DNA of 35,930 nucleotides, taken from a virus. Positions 5,478 to 13,978 of this stretch are shown here, one piece after another. The stretch is taken from positions 1-35,930 of the IMG/VR virus record IMGVR_UViG_3300037042_001630; one strand, 5' to 3'. The position numbers and the translations under genes are program-made. A model generated the notes under the pieces. It searched no databases and had not been told where the DNA came from. It saw only the letters and a program-made list of their open reading frames with translations. The stretch's first letter is position 1. Every line of letters begins with the position of its first letter.

Positions 5478-6715
5478 GGTTTTATATGCATTAATTGAAA
5501 TGATGAAAGAATTGCTGTATCTGCTGCATTTGTTAAAGTAGCTGTTATAATCAAATATTTTCCGCTTAAATCAGCGGTTATCGGTGTCATTGCTCCAGAA
5601 TTTGCGGTAAAATCATTTGCCGAATTTACTGTTGCCCTAAAAATCATTGCACTGGTTAAAGAATTTTTATATACTATTCGTCTTATAAATTGACCACCAT
5701 ACAATGAAGCTGCAGCGTGTGTGTATGTTCCAATCTTTACAGGTGTACCTGCCATATTGTTTGTAGTATTGTAGTATAAATTCCAAACAATAGTTCCTGC
5801 TGTTCCCGTTTTATTAGCTATAGCTAAGAAATCTAATGAACTATTAGCTGTTAATGTTGGAACTAATAAACCTGCTAAATATGTCTCTGCTGTTGTTCCC
5901 GTAATAGTTTTATCAGTGTTATCATACGCAGCATATTTTAAATCACGTGCATCGGTTAATGCTGAATTATTTGTTTCAACTATCCCTAATGTACTTGCAC
6001 TCTTATTTTTCCATAAACTTGTAGAACTTTCATAAGCTAATATATCCTTATCTGCTGAACTTGTTAGTAATACATTATGCAGTTCATCTAATTCATAACC
6101 ATTATCTACCTTTACATAGATAGTACCTTGTGTTATATGTGAATAAACTACATAACCAATAACAATCAAATGTAGAGGTGAAAGAGGTTTTATATTTGTT
6201 ATCCTTCCTGCTGTTACTCCACTTAAATAAAGTATATCACCATCTGCCCACGTTTCAGATTGTAAACTACCAGTAGTATTTATTCCTCTTACTAATCCGC
6301 TTGTAGTTATAAATCCTTCTTGATTATTTGCAATCGTTTCCGTTACAAGTCCTATAGTCTCAGCAGATAATCCATCATTAGTGGCTAATGCTAAATCTAC
6401 TTTTAATCGTTGCCCTTGTGATCCAGTTAGTCTGACAGCTTGATAATTAGCTTCTAATAAAGTAATACTTGTTGCTGTCTTATTTACTACCCGAACCACT
6501 TGCTCCTGACCAACTTGTAAAGTAACATTTCCACCTTTTAATTTAAGGTCTAAAGTACCATCAGTATCATTCCATACTAAACTACCTGCACCCGTTGGTA
6601 CATTTGTAGGTGTATTATCAAATTCTAAATTACCTAACTGAATCCCGAACTCTCCTAAATTAACATCCGATGTCGCTCCAGTATAAGGTACTACCCCTGT
6701 AAGATTTATTATCAT
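5474..6715 (-). CDS. Tail fibre / appendage protein
   Basis: A 413-residue, beta-rich, Ser/Thr/Asn-rich protein. The central region has a pattern I recognise from many phage appendage proteins: QEQVVRVVNKTATSITL, GSQGQRLKVDLALAT, NNQEGFITTSGLVRGINT, WADGDILYLSG and NGYELDELHNV. These are typical of trimeric fibre shafts. The last 130 residues look like a separate globular tip (GTIVWNLYYNT, ADLSGKYLIITATLT) that could bind the host surface. It is the last of three fibre-type genes before the lysis cassette and overlaps its upstream neighbour by one base. Receptor specificity cannot be read from the sequence. Confidence 0.7.
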   Translation of the reverse strand: MIINLTGVVPYTGATSDVNLGEFGIQLGNLEFDNTPTNVPTGAGSLVWNDTDGTLDLKLKGGNVTLQVGQEQVVRVVNKTATSITLLEANYQAVRLTGSQGQRLKVDLALATNDGLSAETIGLVTETIANNQEGFITTSGLVRGINTTGSLQSETWADGDILYLSGVTAGRITNIKPLSPLHLIVIGYVVYSHITQGTIYVKVDNGYELDELHNVLLTSSADKDILAYESSTSLWKNKSASTLGIVETNNSALTDARDLKYAAYDNTDKTITGTTAETYLAGLLVPTLTANSSLDFLAIANKTGTAGTIVWNLYYNTTNNMAGTPVKIGTYTHAAASLYGGQFIRRIVYKNSLTSAMIFRATVNSANDFTANSGAMTPITADLSGKYLIITATLTNAADTAILSSFQLMHIKP

Positions 6716-7464
6716 TATGCCGTTATATTAATAACCTCTGTTGTGAAGTCTGTTGTTGCTACCGATTGATTTAAAACCCCATCTATGTAAACATTAATAG
6801 TACCTGAACAGTCGCCACCACTATCGCAAACATAACTACCTCCACAATTAACTCTTGCAATCTCGACCCCGTCACCATCGTAAATAATTACATATCCATT
6901 TATTGGTAAGTCATTACATACATCAGTATAACATTGATTATTAGTAACGAATGTTAGGTTAAAGTCTATACTGAAATAAGCATATTGATAGTTAGCCTCA
7001 AAACTGATATTATCGTATTCTGCTTGTCCTACTGTTATTCTATCGGTCACATATTTTTCAGCTACTATACGAACTATCTTAGCTTTTAAACCTGCTTTTA
7101 ATGCTGAGTTGCTTGTTGTTACTACACTTATAATCTCAGAAATAAGATTGTCAGATAAATACTGGTCATCTGCATAAGTCTTTTTTAAGAAACCTACAAA
7201 CTTTAAAGGTATGTTAGTTCGGTATTGTACTCCTATCCCTCCTGTATTAGTTTCTTCAGTTACCGATACGTCCCCGTTCTTTCTCCAATAACAACAAGAG
7301 CCTAAAGAGTCTAAATTTATTTCAGCATATTCACCATTCGATGCGTATTGTGCTGGATAAATTCTACCCTCTCTCTCAATCCTTTCAGCTAGACAAATGA
7401 CATTATTAAAATACCCTAGATTAGATATTTTAGTATTTATGTATGTTATTACGTCCTTTATCAC
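6715..7464 (-). CDS. Virion protein of unknown role, Cys-rich C-terminus
   Basis: A 249-residue protein in two parts. The N-terminal ~170 residues (MIKDVITYINTKISNLGYF and later helices and strands) resemble in layout a tail-completion or terminator-type protein. The C-terminal part (about 175-249) is a beta-rich domain with six cysteines (NQCYTDVCND, VNCGGSYVCDSGGDC) that may form disulfides or bind metal. Cys-Cys also occurs earlier (GSCCYW). It lies between two fibre genes. The tail-completion idea is weak, and a fibre-attachment protein is equally possible. Confidence 0.45.
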   Translation of the reverse strand: MIKDVITYINTKISNLGYFNNVICLAERIEREGRIYPAQYASNGEYAEINLDSLGSCCYWRKNGDVSVTEETNTGGIGVQYRTNIPLKFVGFLKKTYADDQYLSDNLISEIISVVTTSNSALKAGLKAKIVRIVAEKYVTDRITVGQAEYDNISFEANYQYAYFSIDFNLTFVTNNQCYTDVCNDLPINGYVIIYDGDGVEIARVNCGGSYVCDSGGDCSGTINVYIDGVLNQSVATTDFTTEVINITA

Positions 7465-7515
7465 GTTATAAAAATAATTATTTTAAATGTTTGTTTTAAC
7501 CTATTATTAAAAAGT

Positions 7516-8754
7516 CTATGCTACGATTTCAGCACTTGCTGTATAGTGAACTCCTACTAAATCTCCTACTGCCCCGTTTACATCTCCCGTTGCAGATACT
7601 ACTAATCCATAATCCATTATCCCCGTTTGCGCTGATGCTGTTTGTACGGCAGGTGTTGTACCACTTATTCTATAAGGTACTGCTCCTGCTCCTACGGGTG
7701 TAAATAATGTAATAGCAGGTACTTTAAACATTCTTACAGGAAAGATTATATTAATGTAACAAGCTAATGCCGTTGCTGCTGCCTTACCGATTATTCCAGT
7801 AACTCCATTACCTGCCGTTGCTACTGCTAATGATGCAGCAGGGACAGTTGTTAAAGGGAATGATTTGCAAAAACGTCTTTGACATCTTAGTAAGTTTTCA
7901 GAAAAAGAAGGCTCGATATAATCAACAGCCTCAGTACCTAAAGTTATTTGTGCTTCTGCAATACTCACGTTATCCGTTGTACCTCCTGTTGCATCTGAAA
8001 AGAAAACCACTACTAAGTTCTTTGCATTTGTTGGTACTGTAAAAACTGCACTAGAACGTGTCCATGTATTCTCAACCGTTGCACAAACAAGATAAGCACC
8101 TGTTATTGTTCCGTTCTCTCCCGTTGGGCTTGGGTCTGGTGTTATAGCTGCTAAGTTTGTATTCCATGTTGGGTCTCCTGCTGTTGTAACACTCCATGCA
8201 CCACTTAAAAAAGCAGGGGACGTATCAATAGTTCCTGCACTTGTTAATTGCAAAAGTCCTAGTTTAAAGTTTTTAGAAGTTCCTACTTTCATATTATGCT
8301 TAATAGAAACCCTTACTTTCTTACCTAGTAAATGACGCATATCTTCGTTTAATATCCATTGACTAGCCATAACCTTTTTACCTGCTGTCGCTGCGATAAT
8401 AGAACCATAGTAACGAGAGTCTAGTCCCGTGTCAGGAGCAGAACCCGTGTCTACTTGTTGCCAATTTAAGTTAGTCGCTACCGAAGTAGTAACACTCCAA
8501 GCATCCGCTACAACACCTGCTCTCGTAGTTGTTGACACACTTGCAATAGCTGTCGATGCTACTGCTACCTTTTGCTGAACACTAAACCCTCCATTAACAA
8601 GTATATTACGTTCATCTAACCCGTTATGATTAAGAACAGATATAACTCCATTGTCATCTATCGTACAAGCTCTGCGGTTTGTATCAATATAAAATTCTGT
8701 TTTGTTAGCTGCTGGTGTTGAGGGTGCTGCGCCCTTTGTCATTTTTAATCCCAT
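7516..8754 (-). CDS. Tail fibre / receptor-binding protein
   Basis: A 412-residue protein. It starts MGLKMTKGAAPSTPAANKTEFYI, a capsid- or tail-attachment style N-terminus. It continues with ILVNGGFSVQQ and DAWSVTT, then a beta-sandwich region (about 80-270) ending EAVDYIEPSFSENLLRCQRR. That last motif is common in tail spike and fibre proteins just before the C-terminal tip domain. The final 115 residues form a hydrophobic, Ala/Val-rich tip that may trimerise or bind the receptor. It is separated from the next gene upstream by three bases. Fibre is the likely role; the ligand is unknown. Confidence 0.7.
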   Translation of the reverse strand: MGLKMTKGAAPSTPAANKTEFYIDTNRRACTIDDNGVISVLNHNGLDERNILVNGGFSVQQKVAVASTAIASVSTTTRAGVVADAWSVTTSVATNLNWQQVDTGSAPDTGLDSRYYGSIIAATAGKKVMASQWILNEDMRHLLGKKVRVSIKHNMKVGTSKNFKLGLLQLTSAGTIDTSPAFLSGAWSVTTAGDPTWNTNLAAITPDPSPTGENGTITGAYLVCATVENTWTRSSAVFTVPTNAKNLVVVFFSDATGGTTDNVSIAEAQITLGTEAVDYIEPSFSENLLRCQRRFCKSFPLTTVPAASLAVATAGNGVTGIIGKAAATALACYINIIFPVRMFKVPAITLFTPVGAGAVPYRISGTTPAVQTASAQTGIMDYGLVVSATGDVNGAVGDLVGVHYTASAEIVA

Positions 8755-8757
8755 TTT

Positions 8758-9591
8758 TTATCCTATTTCTAAAGTTGAACCTTCTCCTATTTCTAAATAT
8801 TTTGTATCTGCTATCTCGTAATACCCTGAGTAAAAAGCCGAATACCCGTCTGTTACCGTTTGGTCTAATGCAGGTGCATATTTTGTAATTACTAAGTCAG
8901 GTAAAGCAGAACTAACTATTAAGTCCCCTGCACCCAAAATACTTGAGCCGTTAATAGTTTTGATATTAGTAGCACTTACTAAGTCATCTTGCTTTGCATC
9001 TAAAGCACTTTGTAAATCGGATTGAGTAGATAAAGTTCCTGTAATAGAACCCCATGCAGAGCCCCCTCCGCTAGTTATATTCCCTAAAACATTATAATCA
9101 GTCCCATCATATTGAACTATTACACTATCGTCCTGACTTGTTATATCTAATGTAGCCCCCCCATCAATTAACGAAGGTGCAACAGGCGTTAAAACTATTT
9201 TACCTACCCCTGAATCAACTTTCTTTATGCTGTAAATTCTGTAATAAGTAGCACCATTAAATACATAAGATGTTGTTTGTCCGACAGGCAATGTAATAAT
9301 CCTATCCGTTCCTGCTGTTGTTACTAATATAGTCCCATCGGTATAAACCATTACATAGTCAGCACTTTTAGAATCTACCTTACTACCTATACTTGATCCA
9401 ATAGTATTAATATCATTTACAAGCGAACGAATAAAATCGTTTGTAATTGACGAATAAGTTAAGCTATTCCAAACCGTAGCCCCGTCACCTAATTTATAAT
9501 GACCAGTATCGGACTCAATACCATAGTCCCCATCTGCTAAAGTTGGATTACCTGAAGTAAATAAAGCCTGTGTAGTTATTCTTATAGCCAT
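8758..9591 (-). CDS. Fibre protein with Mtd-type N-terminal domain
   Basis: A 277-residue protein. Residues about 5-48 (ALFTSGNPTLADGDYGIE, TGHYKLGDGATVWNSLTY) match the short phage repeat domain at the N-terminus of major tropism determinant and hyaluronidase-like fibre proteins. It is followed by a beta-rich region with TDRIITLPVG and QDDSVIVQYDGTDYNVLGN, then a shaft-like STQSDLQSALDAKQDD segment. The C-terminus ends YLEIGEGSTLEIG. It is short for a complete receptor-binding protein, so it may be a base or adaptor carrying the fibre encoded downstream. Confidence 0.65.
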   Translation of the reverse strand: MAIRITTQALFTSGNPTLADGDYGIESDTGHYKLGDGATVWNSLTYSSITNDFIRSLVNDINTIGSSIGSKVDSKSADYVMVYTDGTILVTTAGTDRIITLPVGQTTSYVFNGATYYRIYSIKKVDSGVGKIVLTPVAPSLIDGGATLDITSQDDSVIVQYDGTDYNVLGNITSGGGSAWGSITGTLSTQSDLQSALDAKQDDLVSATNIKTINGSSILGAGDLIVSSALPDLVITKYAPALDQTVTDGYSAFYSGYYEIADTKYLEIGEGSTLEIG

Positions 9592-10157
9592 TACTTTAGT
9601 GCGTTCGCTAATTCAATGTTTAATACTCTTAAAAATTCAGACTTCTCTCTAGTGCTTAAATTAAAAACCCTTCCATATCTTTCTACTTTCTTAAAGTTTT
9701 CGTCTGACAATCTAGTTTGATAATGATTAGCATTTATCTTTACAGCTTGTGGTGGTGCGCCTATTTTAGCGTTCGCCCAATTTCTATGTAAGTCACCTGT
9801 TAAAAATAAATCTACATTTAACGTATTAGCATTTCTACCTATTGTCTTTTTATAGTTAAGCCAATTTTTAAAGTATCCTGTTTTATGAGGTTGCCCGTTA
9901 TCAAAAACAGACTTACCAGTCTTTCCTTTTGTTGCTACTTTCTTAACTCTATTAAAAGGATTCTTAGTAGGGTTAACATAAATCTCACCCCCTTTATAAA
10001 TACCTATTACTGAATTATCTGAATTTTGTGCTTGTAAGAATATTCGTCTACTTTGTAAAGACATAACACTACGAACCGCTAATTCCAAAGGCTTATTAAC
10101 CTTTTGTATTTGCGATACCTTTTCATTCATCTTTTTAATGAACTCATCAGTAGTCAT
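9591..10157 (-). CDS. HK97 gp10 / gpS-like neck or tail-completion protein
   Basis: A 188-residue, basic, mostly helical protein: an N-terminal helix (DEFIKKMNEKVSQIQK), a middle part rich in Lys/Asn (KNPFNRVKKVATKG), and LTGDLHRNWANAKIGAP, which recalls virion-morphogenesis proteins of the gpS/HK97 gp10 type that join head and tail. It overlaps the genes on both sides by one base and lies between a capsid-proximal protein and the fibre genes. The assignment rests on position, size and motif style. Confidence 0.5.
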   Translation of the reverse strand: MTTDEFIKKMNEKVSQIQKVNKPLELAVRSVMSLQSRRIFLQAQNSDNSVIGIYKGGEIYVNPTKNPFNRVKKVATKGKTGKSVFDNGQPHKTGYFKNWLNYKKTIGRNANTLNVDLFLTGDLHRNWANAKIGAPPQAVKINANHYQTRLSDENFKKVERYGRVFNLSTREKSEFLRVLNIELANALK

Positions 10158-11167
10158 TATGGTAGTATTATAGCGCTTTTAACGTAGTCCTGACACTTAA
10201 AACAAACGTCACCTTTAGGTATGTTTATCTTTTTAATAGTAGCCTCTAATGCCTCGTTATAGCTTTGAGTAAAAAACTCTAATGCTTTTTGATTTCTCTC
10301 AGCGTGAATATTTACTCCTGTATTTTGGCGATTAGAATAATATAAAGCGTATTGCATCACCTCCATACCTGTTTTATAAAGTATAGGCATTGCCATTAAA
10401 TTAGCTAATTCACATAGCCAATTATCAACAGCACATTGTACCGAATAATTAACACTTAACCCAAACGTATGAGTACCTGTTGAAAGTGAACTTCTAATCT
10501 TTGCATCCGATTCACCCAAGTAAACAGGCGAAGATGAAATATAATAATTGTTGTAAACATATCCTACACAAGATGCACAACCTTCGTATCTTAATGAAGT
10601 AGTGTTTGAACTTATACCTTCCGTATCGTAAACAAAGATTAAATCTAGTTTACGCTTAGGGCTTGAATATGTTTTATTGATTGTTTTAGTTACTATCGTA
10701 TCTGCTACCGCATCAATATTAATCGTGTCTAATAAAGTGCCTGAAACTAAGTCGTAAACAAATACTGGAATGGTTTGCGTTGTGCTAATCTGTATAGAAA
10801 TAGCATTTACAAACACATTAAAATAAGATTGATAATTTGAAAGAGTTAAACTAATACCTCCATAAGTAGAAGCAATGCCACTCTTTAATTGTAAAGAATC
10901 CTGATAGTGTCCCAATAGCTGAGAATCAATAACAGACTTTGAAATAATGTGTTCAGAGAAATGGTTTTGAATAGTTTTACGAACTAAATCCGTAGCTAAA
11001 CGAATCTTATCTTCTATAAATTCTATTCCACTTGAATAGTCGTTATTGATATACTGCCCTGCATAATCAGCAGAAATACCTATATCCTCAATAAAGAAAA
11101 CACTAGACCCTGTTGAGGTAGTGCATTTACTTTTTATTCCTATAATATCATCAAAACAAGTAGCCAT
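10157..11167 (-). CDS. Virion protein next to major capsid
   Basis: A 336-residue protein with a helical N-terminal section (about 45-75, EFIEDKIRLATDLVRKTI), a beta-sandwich middle (about 95-185) and a helical C-terminal section (ALEFFTQSYNEALEATI). It contains several Cys pairs (ASCVGY, QCAVDNWLCE, VCFKCQ). It follows the capsid gene after a hairpin. Position suggests a head-tail connector, decoration or neck protein. No family is recognised with certainty. Confidence 0.5.
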   Translation of the reverse strand: MATCFDDIIGIKSKCTTSTGSSVFFIEDIGISADYAGQYINNDYSSGIEFIEDKIRLATDLVRKTIQNHFSEHIISKSVIDSQLLGHYQDSLQLKSGIASTYGGISLTLSNYQSYFNVFVNAISIQISTTQTIPVFVYDLVSGTLLDTINIDAVADTIVTKTINKTYSSPKRKLDLIFVYDTEGISSNTTSLRYEGCASCVGYVYNNYYISSSPVYLGESDAKIRSSLSTGTHTFGLSVNYSVQCAVDNWLCELANLMAMPILYKTGMEVMQYALYYSNRQNTGVNIHAERNQKALEFFTQSYNEALEATIKKINIPKGDVCFKCQDYVKSAIILP

Positions 11168-11185
11168 TGGATTTTATAAATTAAA

Positions 11186-11214
11186 GGGGGTGCAGACTAT
11201 GAAACTACACCCCC
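11186..11214 (-). terminator. Hairpin terminator after major capsid gene
   Basis: A 10-bp GC-rich stem (gggggtgcag at 11186-11195 with ctacaccccc at 11205-11214, one G-U pair on the - strand RNA) with a 9-base loop. On the - strand it is followed by TTTAATTTAT. It would stop or attenuate transcription behind the capsid gene. The U tract is weak, so partial read-through into the neck and fibre genes is likely. Confidence 0.65.
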
Positions 11215-11224
11215 CTAATTAGTA

Positions 11225-12271
11225 CTAAGCAGCGTTCGTAACTAAGACTTTGTTTACATAAACAACACCTTGATACTCGTCACCGATTTTATACATATCC
11301 GTTGGTAATCCAACCAATTTAGTATTTGCATATCCAATTACTGAGATAGTTCCACAAGCATCAGATAAAACGATGTCAATAGGAATACCAGTACGTGGAG
11401 AATTAACTCTAAATTTAGCATAATTTGCACCTAAGTTAGCAACCTGTGGAGCTTCGTTATAGTGAATCAATGCTAATGAACCAGCTTGAAATACAATTGA
11501 TTTGTTTTCAGAACCTAAAGCAGTAGCAAGACGTTTATCGTACAAGAATGCTTTACCATACTTGTTACCAATATCCATAATGTCTACTCCTGTATCTGAA
11601 CAACAACCTGCATCTAGGTAACGACCATACTTAAACATTTTAGTCCCACCTACTACGATTGAAGTACCACAATATCCTGTTTGCATTAAAGCTAAATCTA
11701 AATCAGCAGAACCTGTGTAGTCGATTGTTTTAGCAGCCTCAGAAATCAATGTAGAAATAACTAATTCATCAGAACCATTTACTCCTGCAACATTTGTAGA
11801 CCAGTTACCAAAAAGCAAAGCCAATTGATTAGCTGTTTGTGTTGCAACTTTTCGCTCTAAAGCATCAATTACTTTACCAATCTTCTTAGCAATCATTGAT
11901 TGTACATCATTAGTACAAACAGTTGCCAAAGAAACAGTAGTAAAACTTTCTTCTGCTTTTAACCAAACATTTGGGTCAATATCATAGATTTGTGATTTGT
12001 CAAAAGTTTCAGTAGTAGAAGTACAAGTTCTTGCACCACTTCCTGAAGTAACCTCTGATTCTAATAGACGTTGGTCATAAACCACACGAATATTTTTTAC
12101 TTTACCGTTATCACCTGCAACCGATTGAGCGATACCCATAGCTTTTTGTGTAGCTAAGATTGCTTCAAGTGCTGGCATTGACTCCTGTGGAGTAGGACAA
12201 GTAACGAACTCGTCATTAAGCATTGACTGTAAAATTTCACAATCAACATAATTTGATGTTAAATAACTCAT
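11225..12271 (-). CDS. Major capsid protein candidate
   Basis: A 348-residue protein placed after the scaffold candidate and isolated by its own upstream terminator and downstream hairpin, which is common for very highly expressed capsid genes. It lacks signal or enzyme motifs. The order is an N-terminal arm, a helical spine (MIAKKIGKVIDALERKVATQ, about 126-145) and mixed alpha/beta domains (KYGKAFLYDKRLA, FRVNSPRTGIPIDIVLSD). That is compatible with an HK97-like fold. It has eight cysteines (11, 25, 83, 119, 201, 223, 224, 306), unusually many for a capsid protein. It starts 9 bases after a T-rich stretch with no Shine-Dalgarno site. Confidence 0.72.
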   Translation of the reverse strand: MSYLTSNYVDCEILQSMLNDEFVTCPTPQESMPALEAILATQKAMGIAQSVAGDNGKVKNIRVVYDQRLLESEVTSGSGARTCTSTTETFDKSQIYDIDPNVWLKAEESFTTVSLATVCTNDVQSMIAKKIGKVIDALERKVATQTANQLALLFGNWSTNVAGVNGSDELVISTLISEAAKTIDYTGSADLDLALMQTGYCGTSIVVGGTKMFKYGRYLDAGCCSDTGVDIMDIGNKYGKAFLYDKRLATALGSENKSIVFQAGSLALIHYNEAPQVANLGANYAKFRVNSPRTGIPIDIVLSDACGTISVIGYANTKLVGLPTDMYKIGDEYQGVVYVNKVLVTNAA

Positions 12272-12490
12272 TTTTTATATAAGATTTTTAAGAAGATTAA
12301 TTTTTATTTAAACCAGTTGAAGGATGGTTGCCTACGGTGTAGTTTAAAGGATACAGCCTACGGTAATAGTAACAATTGCGTTGTTGATGTAAAAATAATA
12401 CTTATATTTTATTGCTTTGCATATTATTAAAAAGTAAGCCCCAACTAAATTAATAGTCAGGGCTTAAATTGAGAGTAGTTTTTTATTATA
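12272..12490 (-). promoter_or_regulatory. Leader region of capsid gene with 9-bp direct repeats
   Basis: This 219-base gene-free stretch holds the terminator at 12435-12466, then a long leader to the capsid ATG. Two direct copies of gcctacggt lie at 12330-12338 and 12356-12364, 26 bases apart. An AT-rich patch (12414-12432, tttgcatattattaaaaa) weakly resembles the 22-bp repeat at 16864 and 32367. I found no good TTG-N19-TAnnTTTG promoter. TTG followed at 19 bases by TATCCTTT is the nearest match and is poor. A capsid-specific start or a structured leader is likely. Confidence 0.4.
12435..12466 (-). terminator. Rho-independent terminator after scaffold gene
   Basis: A perfect 7-bp stem, taagccc (12435-12441) with gggctta (12460-12466), and an 18-base loop. 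On the - strand the stem is followed by CTTTTTAATA. It separates the head-assembly genes from the capsid gene. Confidence 0.65.
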
Positions 12491-13315
12491 CTACAAAGGG
12501 GTTGCTACCTTTCTGCCATTTGGTGTTGTTGTGGTTGCAGTATTTGTTGTTGTAGTTGTTGTTCTGCGTTGCCCGTTATCAGGGTTTAACATATACAATT
12601 TACCCTTTACAGCTTCATCCTGCAATACATCTGCAATCTCCATAAACGAACCATTAACTTTAGGATTAGGTATTCTTTTCCCTTCTTTGTCAAGGATAAT
12701 AGCTTTTCCTGTTTCATCTAAATCAAATTTATAAGTCTTTTCAATCTTAGATAAATACCCTTCTTTTTCAAACTCATTAATATCTGCTTTGAACTTAACT
12801 TTGTTTAGTTCCTGAGCCTTAAAGAAATCTAACTTAACATTCTTTTTCTCGCTCTCAGAAGATTGTTTAAATGTTTCAAACTCAGAAGTAGTAGCTTTTA
12901 AAAGACTTTGATAGTCATTTGCTTTACCTAAAACTTTGTTGTATTTTTCTTCCAACTCTTTTACTTTTTCATCATTACCCTTACCTGCCTTTTCAGTCAA
13001 GTCAGCAATAACAGTCTTTTGTTTAGCATCGTACTCAGATACAACAAATTTTAGTTTGTCTGTTACCTTCTTATCCTTTAAGTCATCAGAGTTAAAGTCA
13101 ATATCTAAATCAAATCCTTTAGCTACTTTCTTGATCTCGTTTTCTAAAGTTCCAAAAGTTTTACCTAGAATCTTTTTTACTGATTCGTTTTCTTCTGTAA
13201 TGTTAGATTGTTTGATAAAGTCCTTTTCAAAGGTTGCTTTAAATGTATCTAAATCTTTAATGTCATCCGCTTTGATACCTAAGTATTCAAAGACTTCTTT
13301 TGTTTCTAAAGCCAT
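12491..13315 (-). CDS. Scaffolding protein candidate
   Basis: A 274-residue, highly charged, Lys/Glu/Asp-rich and mainly helical protein. It has long coiled-coil stretches (about 100-165, KVKELEEKYNKVLGKAND, SEFETFKQSSESEKKN) and almost no hydrophobic core in the first half. It lies just before the capsid gene, the usual place for a scaffold. The last 25 residues are low-complexity and Thr-rich (RRTTTTTTNTATTTT). Such tails may bind capsid or be flexible. No protease gene was seen nearby, so release without cleavage is possible. Confidence 0.6.
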   Translation of the reverse strand: MALETKEVFEYLGIKADDIKDLDTFKATFEKDFIKQSNITEENESVKKILGKTFGTLENEIKKVAKGFDLDIDFNSDDLKDKKVTDKLKFVVSEYDAKQKTVIADLTEKAGKGNDEKVKELEEKYNKVLGKANDYQSLLKATTSEFETFKQSSESEKKNVKLDFFKAQELNKVKFKADINEFEKEGYLSKIEKTYKFDLDETGKAIILDKEGKRIPNPKVNGSFMEIADVLQDEAVKGKLYMLNPDNGQRRTTTTTTNTATTTTPNGRKVATPL

Positions 13316-13318
13316 AGT

Positions 13319-13591
13319 TTATTTTGTTTTTGTCCCCTTAGATTTTGCAGTAAGAGGTTCTGCAACTTTTTTACTTTCTTCAATAGGTGTTAAATCTAAT
13401 TTTGTTTCGCTTCCGTTTTCGTGAATGATTGTTGTTTTCAATTCCTCGTAAAACGTAGGAGCTTCTACTACTTCCATGTGCATTGTCTTCATTAACTGAG
13501 CATCTTTAGCTAGTTTTTCAGCAATGTATTTTGGATTGCCTTTTGCATCCCGTACCAACACATCCCCTGCTTCGTTTCTTTTATAGTTCAT
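13319..13591 (-). CDS. Hypothetical small virion-region protein, 90 aa
   Basis: A 90-residue basic protein starting MNYKRNEAGDVLVRDAKGNP, with a middle beta-like part (TTIIHENGSETKLDLT) and a Lys-rich end. It overlaps the upstream gene by 11 bases and ends three bases before the scaffold candidate. It may be a head-assembly accessory. No family is recognised. Confidence 0.55.
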   Translation of the reverse strand: MNYKRNEAGDVLVRDAKGNPKYIAEKLAKDAQLMKTMHMEVVEAPTFYEELKTTIIHENGSETKLDLTPIEESKKVAEPLTAKSKGTKTK

Positions 13592-13946
13592 TTTTATTCT
13601 TTTTTAGTTGTTCTATTGTTAATTTAACTCTATTTGAAAAAGACTCTTTCTGAAGATTGATTAATTTGTTTTTACGATTAACAGATTTACAAAGTTCCTT
13701 CCACTTCTTATTGGTTAAGTCGAAAGCTATTGACATCTCTTTGTTATCTAAGTATGGAGTAGAGAAATAAGTTCTTAGATAAGAATTTAATATCTCATTA
13801 AACTTTTCCTTTTCGTCTTCTTGCTCTTTTCTACGCTTATCTAAATGGTCATTGATAGCGTGTTTCAATTCCTCATTAACAGCAGGGTGAACAAACTTGC
13901 CGAATGAAATAAATCGACCTAAAAATCTTTTTAATTTATTGTACAT
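13581..13946 (-). CDS. Hypothetical helical protein, 121 aa
   Basis: A 121-residue, very basic, helical protein (LDKRRKEQEDEKEKFNEIL, NKKWKELCKSVNRKNKL). It starts after a leader ending AAAAACTATG that carries a TATATTTG box. Its place between the minor head protein and the scaffold suggests a head-assembly role, but no family is recognised. Confidence 0.55.
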   Translation of the reverse strand: MYNKLKRFLGRFISFGKFVHPAVNEELKHAINDHLDKRRKEQEDEKEKFNEILNSYLRTYFSTPYLDNKEMSIAFDLTNKKWKELCKSVNRKNKLINLQKESFSNRVKLTIEQLKKNKNEL

Positions 13947-13963
13947 AGTTTTTAATATTTAGG

Positions 13964-13971
13964 CAAATATA
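13964..13971 (-). promoter_or_regulatory. Possible Bacteroidota -7 box (TATATTTG)
   Basis: On the - strand TATATTTG matches the TAnnTTTG consensus 18 bases before the ATG of the 121-aa protein. No clear TTG lies 17-21 bases further upstream, so this is a weak internal promoter candidate for the head genes. Confidence 0.35.
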
Positions 13972-13978
13972 CAAATTA

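Noticed and set aside
5359-5541. + strand hydrophobic frame of 60 codons near the lysis genes
   Set aside because: It is antisense to the 54-aa gene and the end of the fibre gene; a - strand gene with ATGA coupling explains the region better.
8758-9591. Diversity-generating retroelement target because of the Mtd-type domain
   Set aside because: The Mtd-type N-terminal repeat is common in fibres, and no reverse transcriptase or template/variable repeat was seen.
12936-13424. Long + strand open frame of 162 codons
   Set aside because: It is antisense to the Lys/Glu-rich scaffold candidate; the Ser/Phe-rich translation is typical of a shadow frame.
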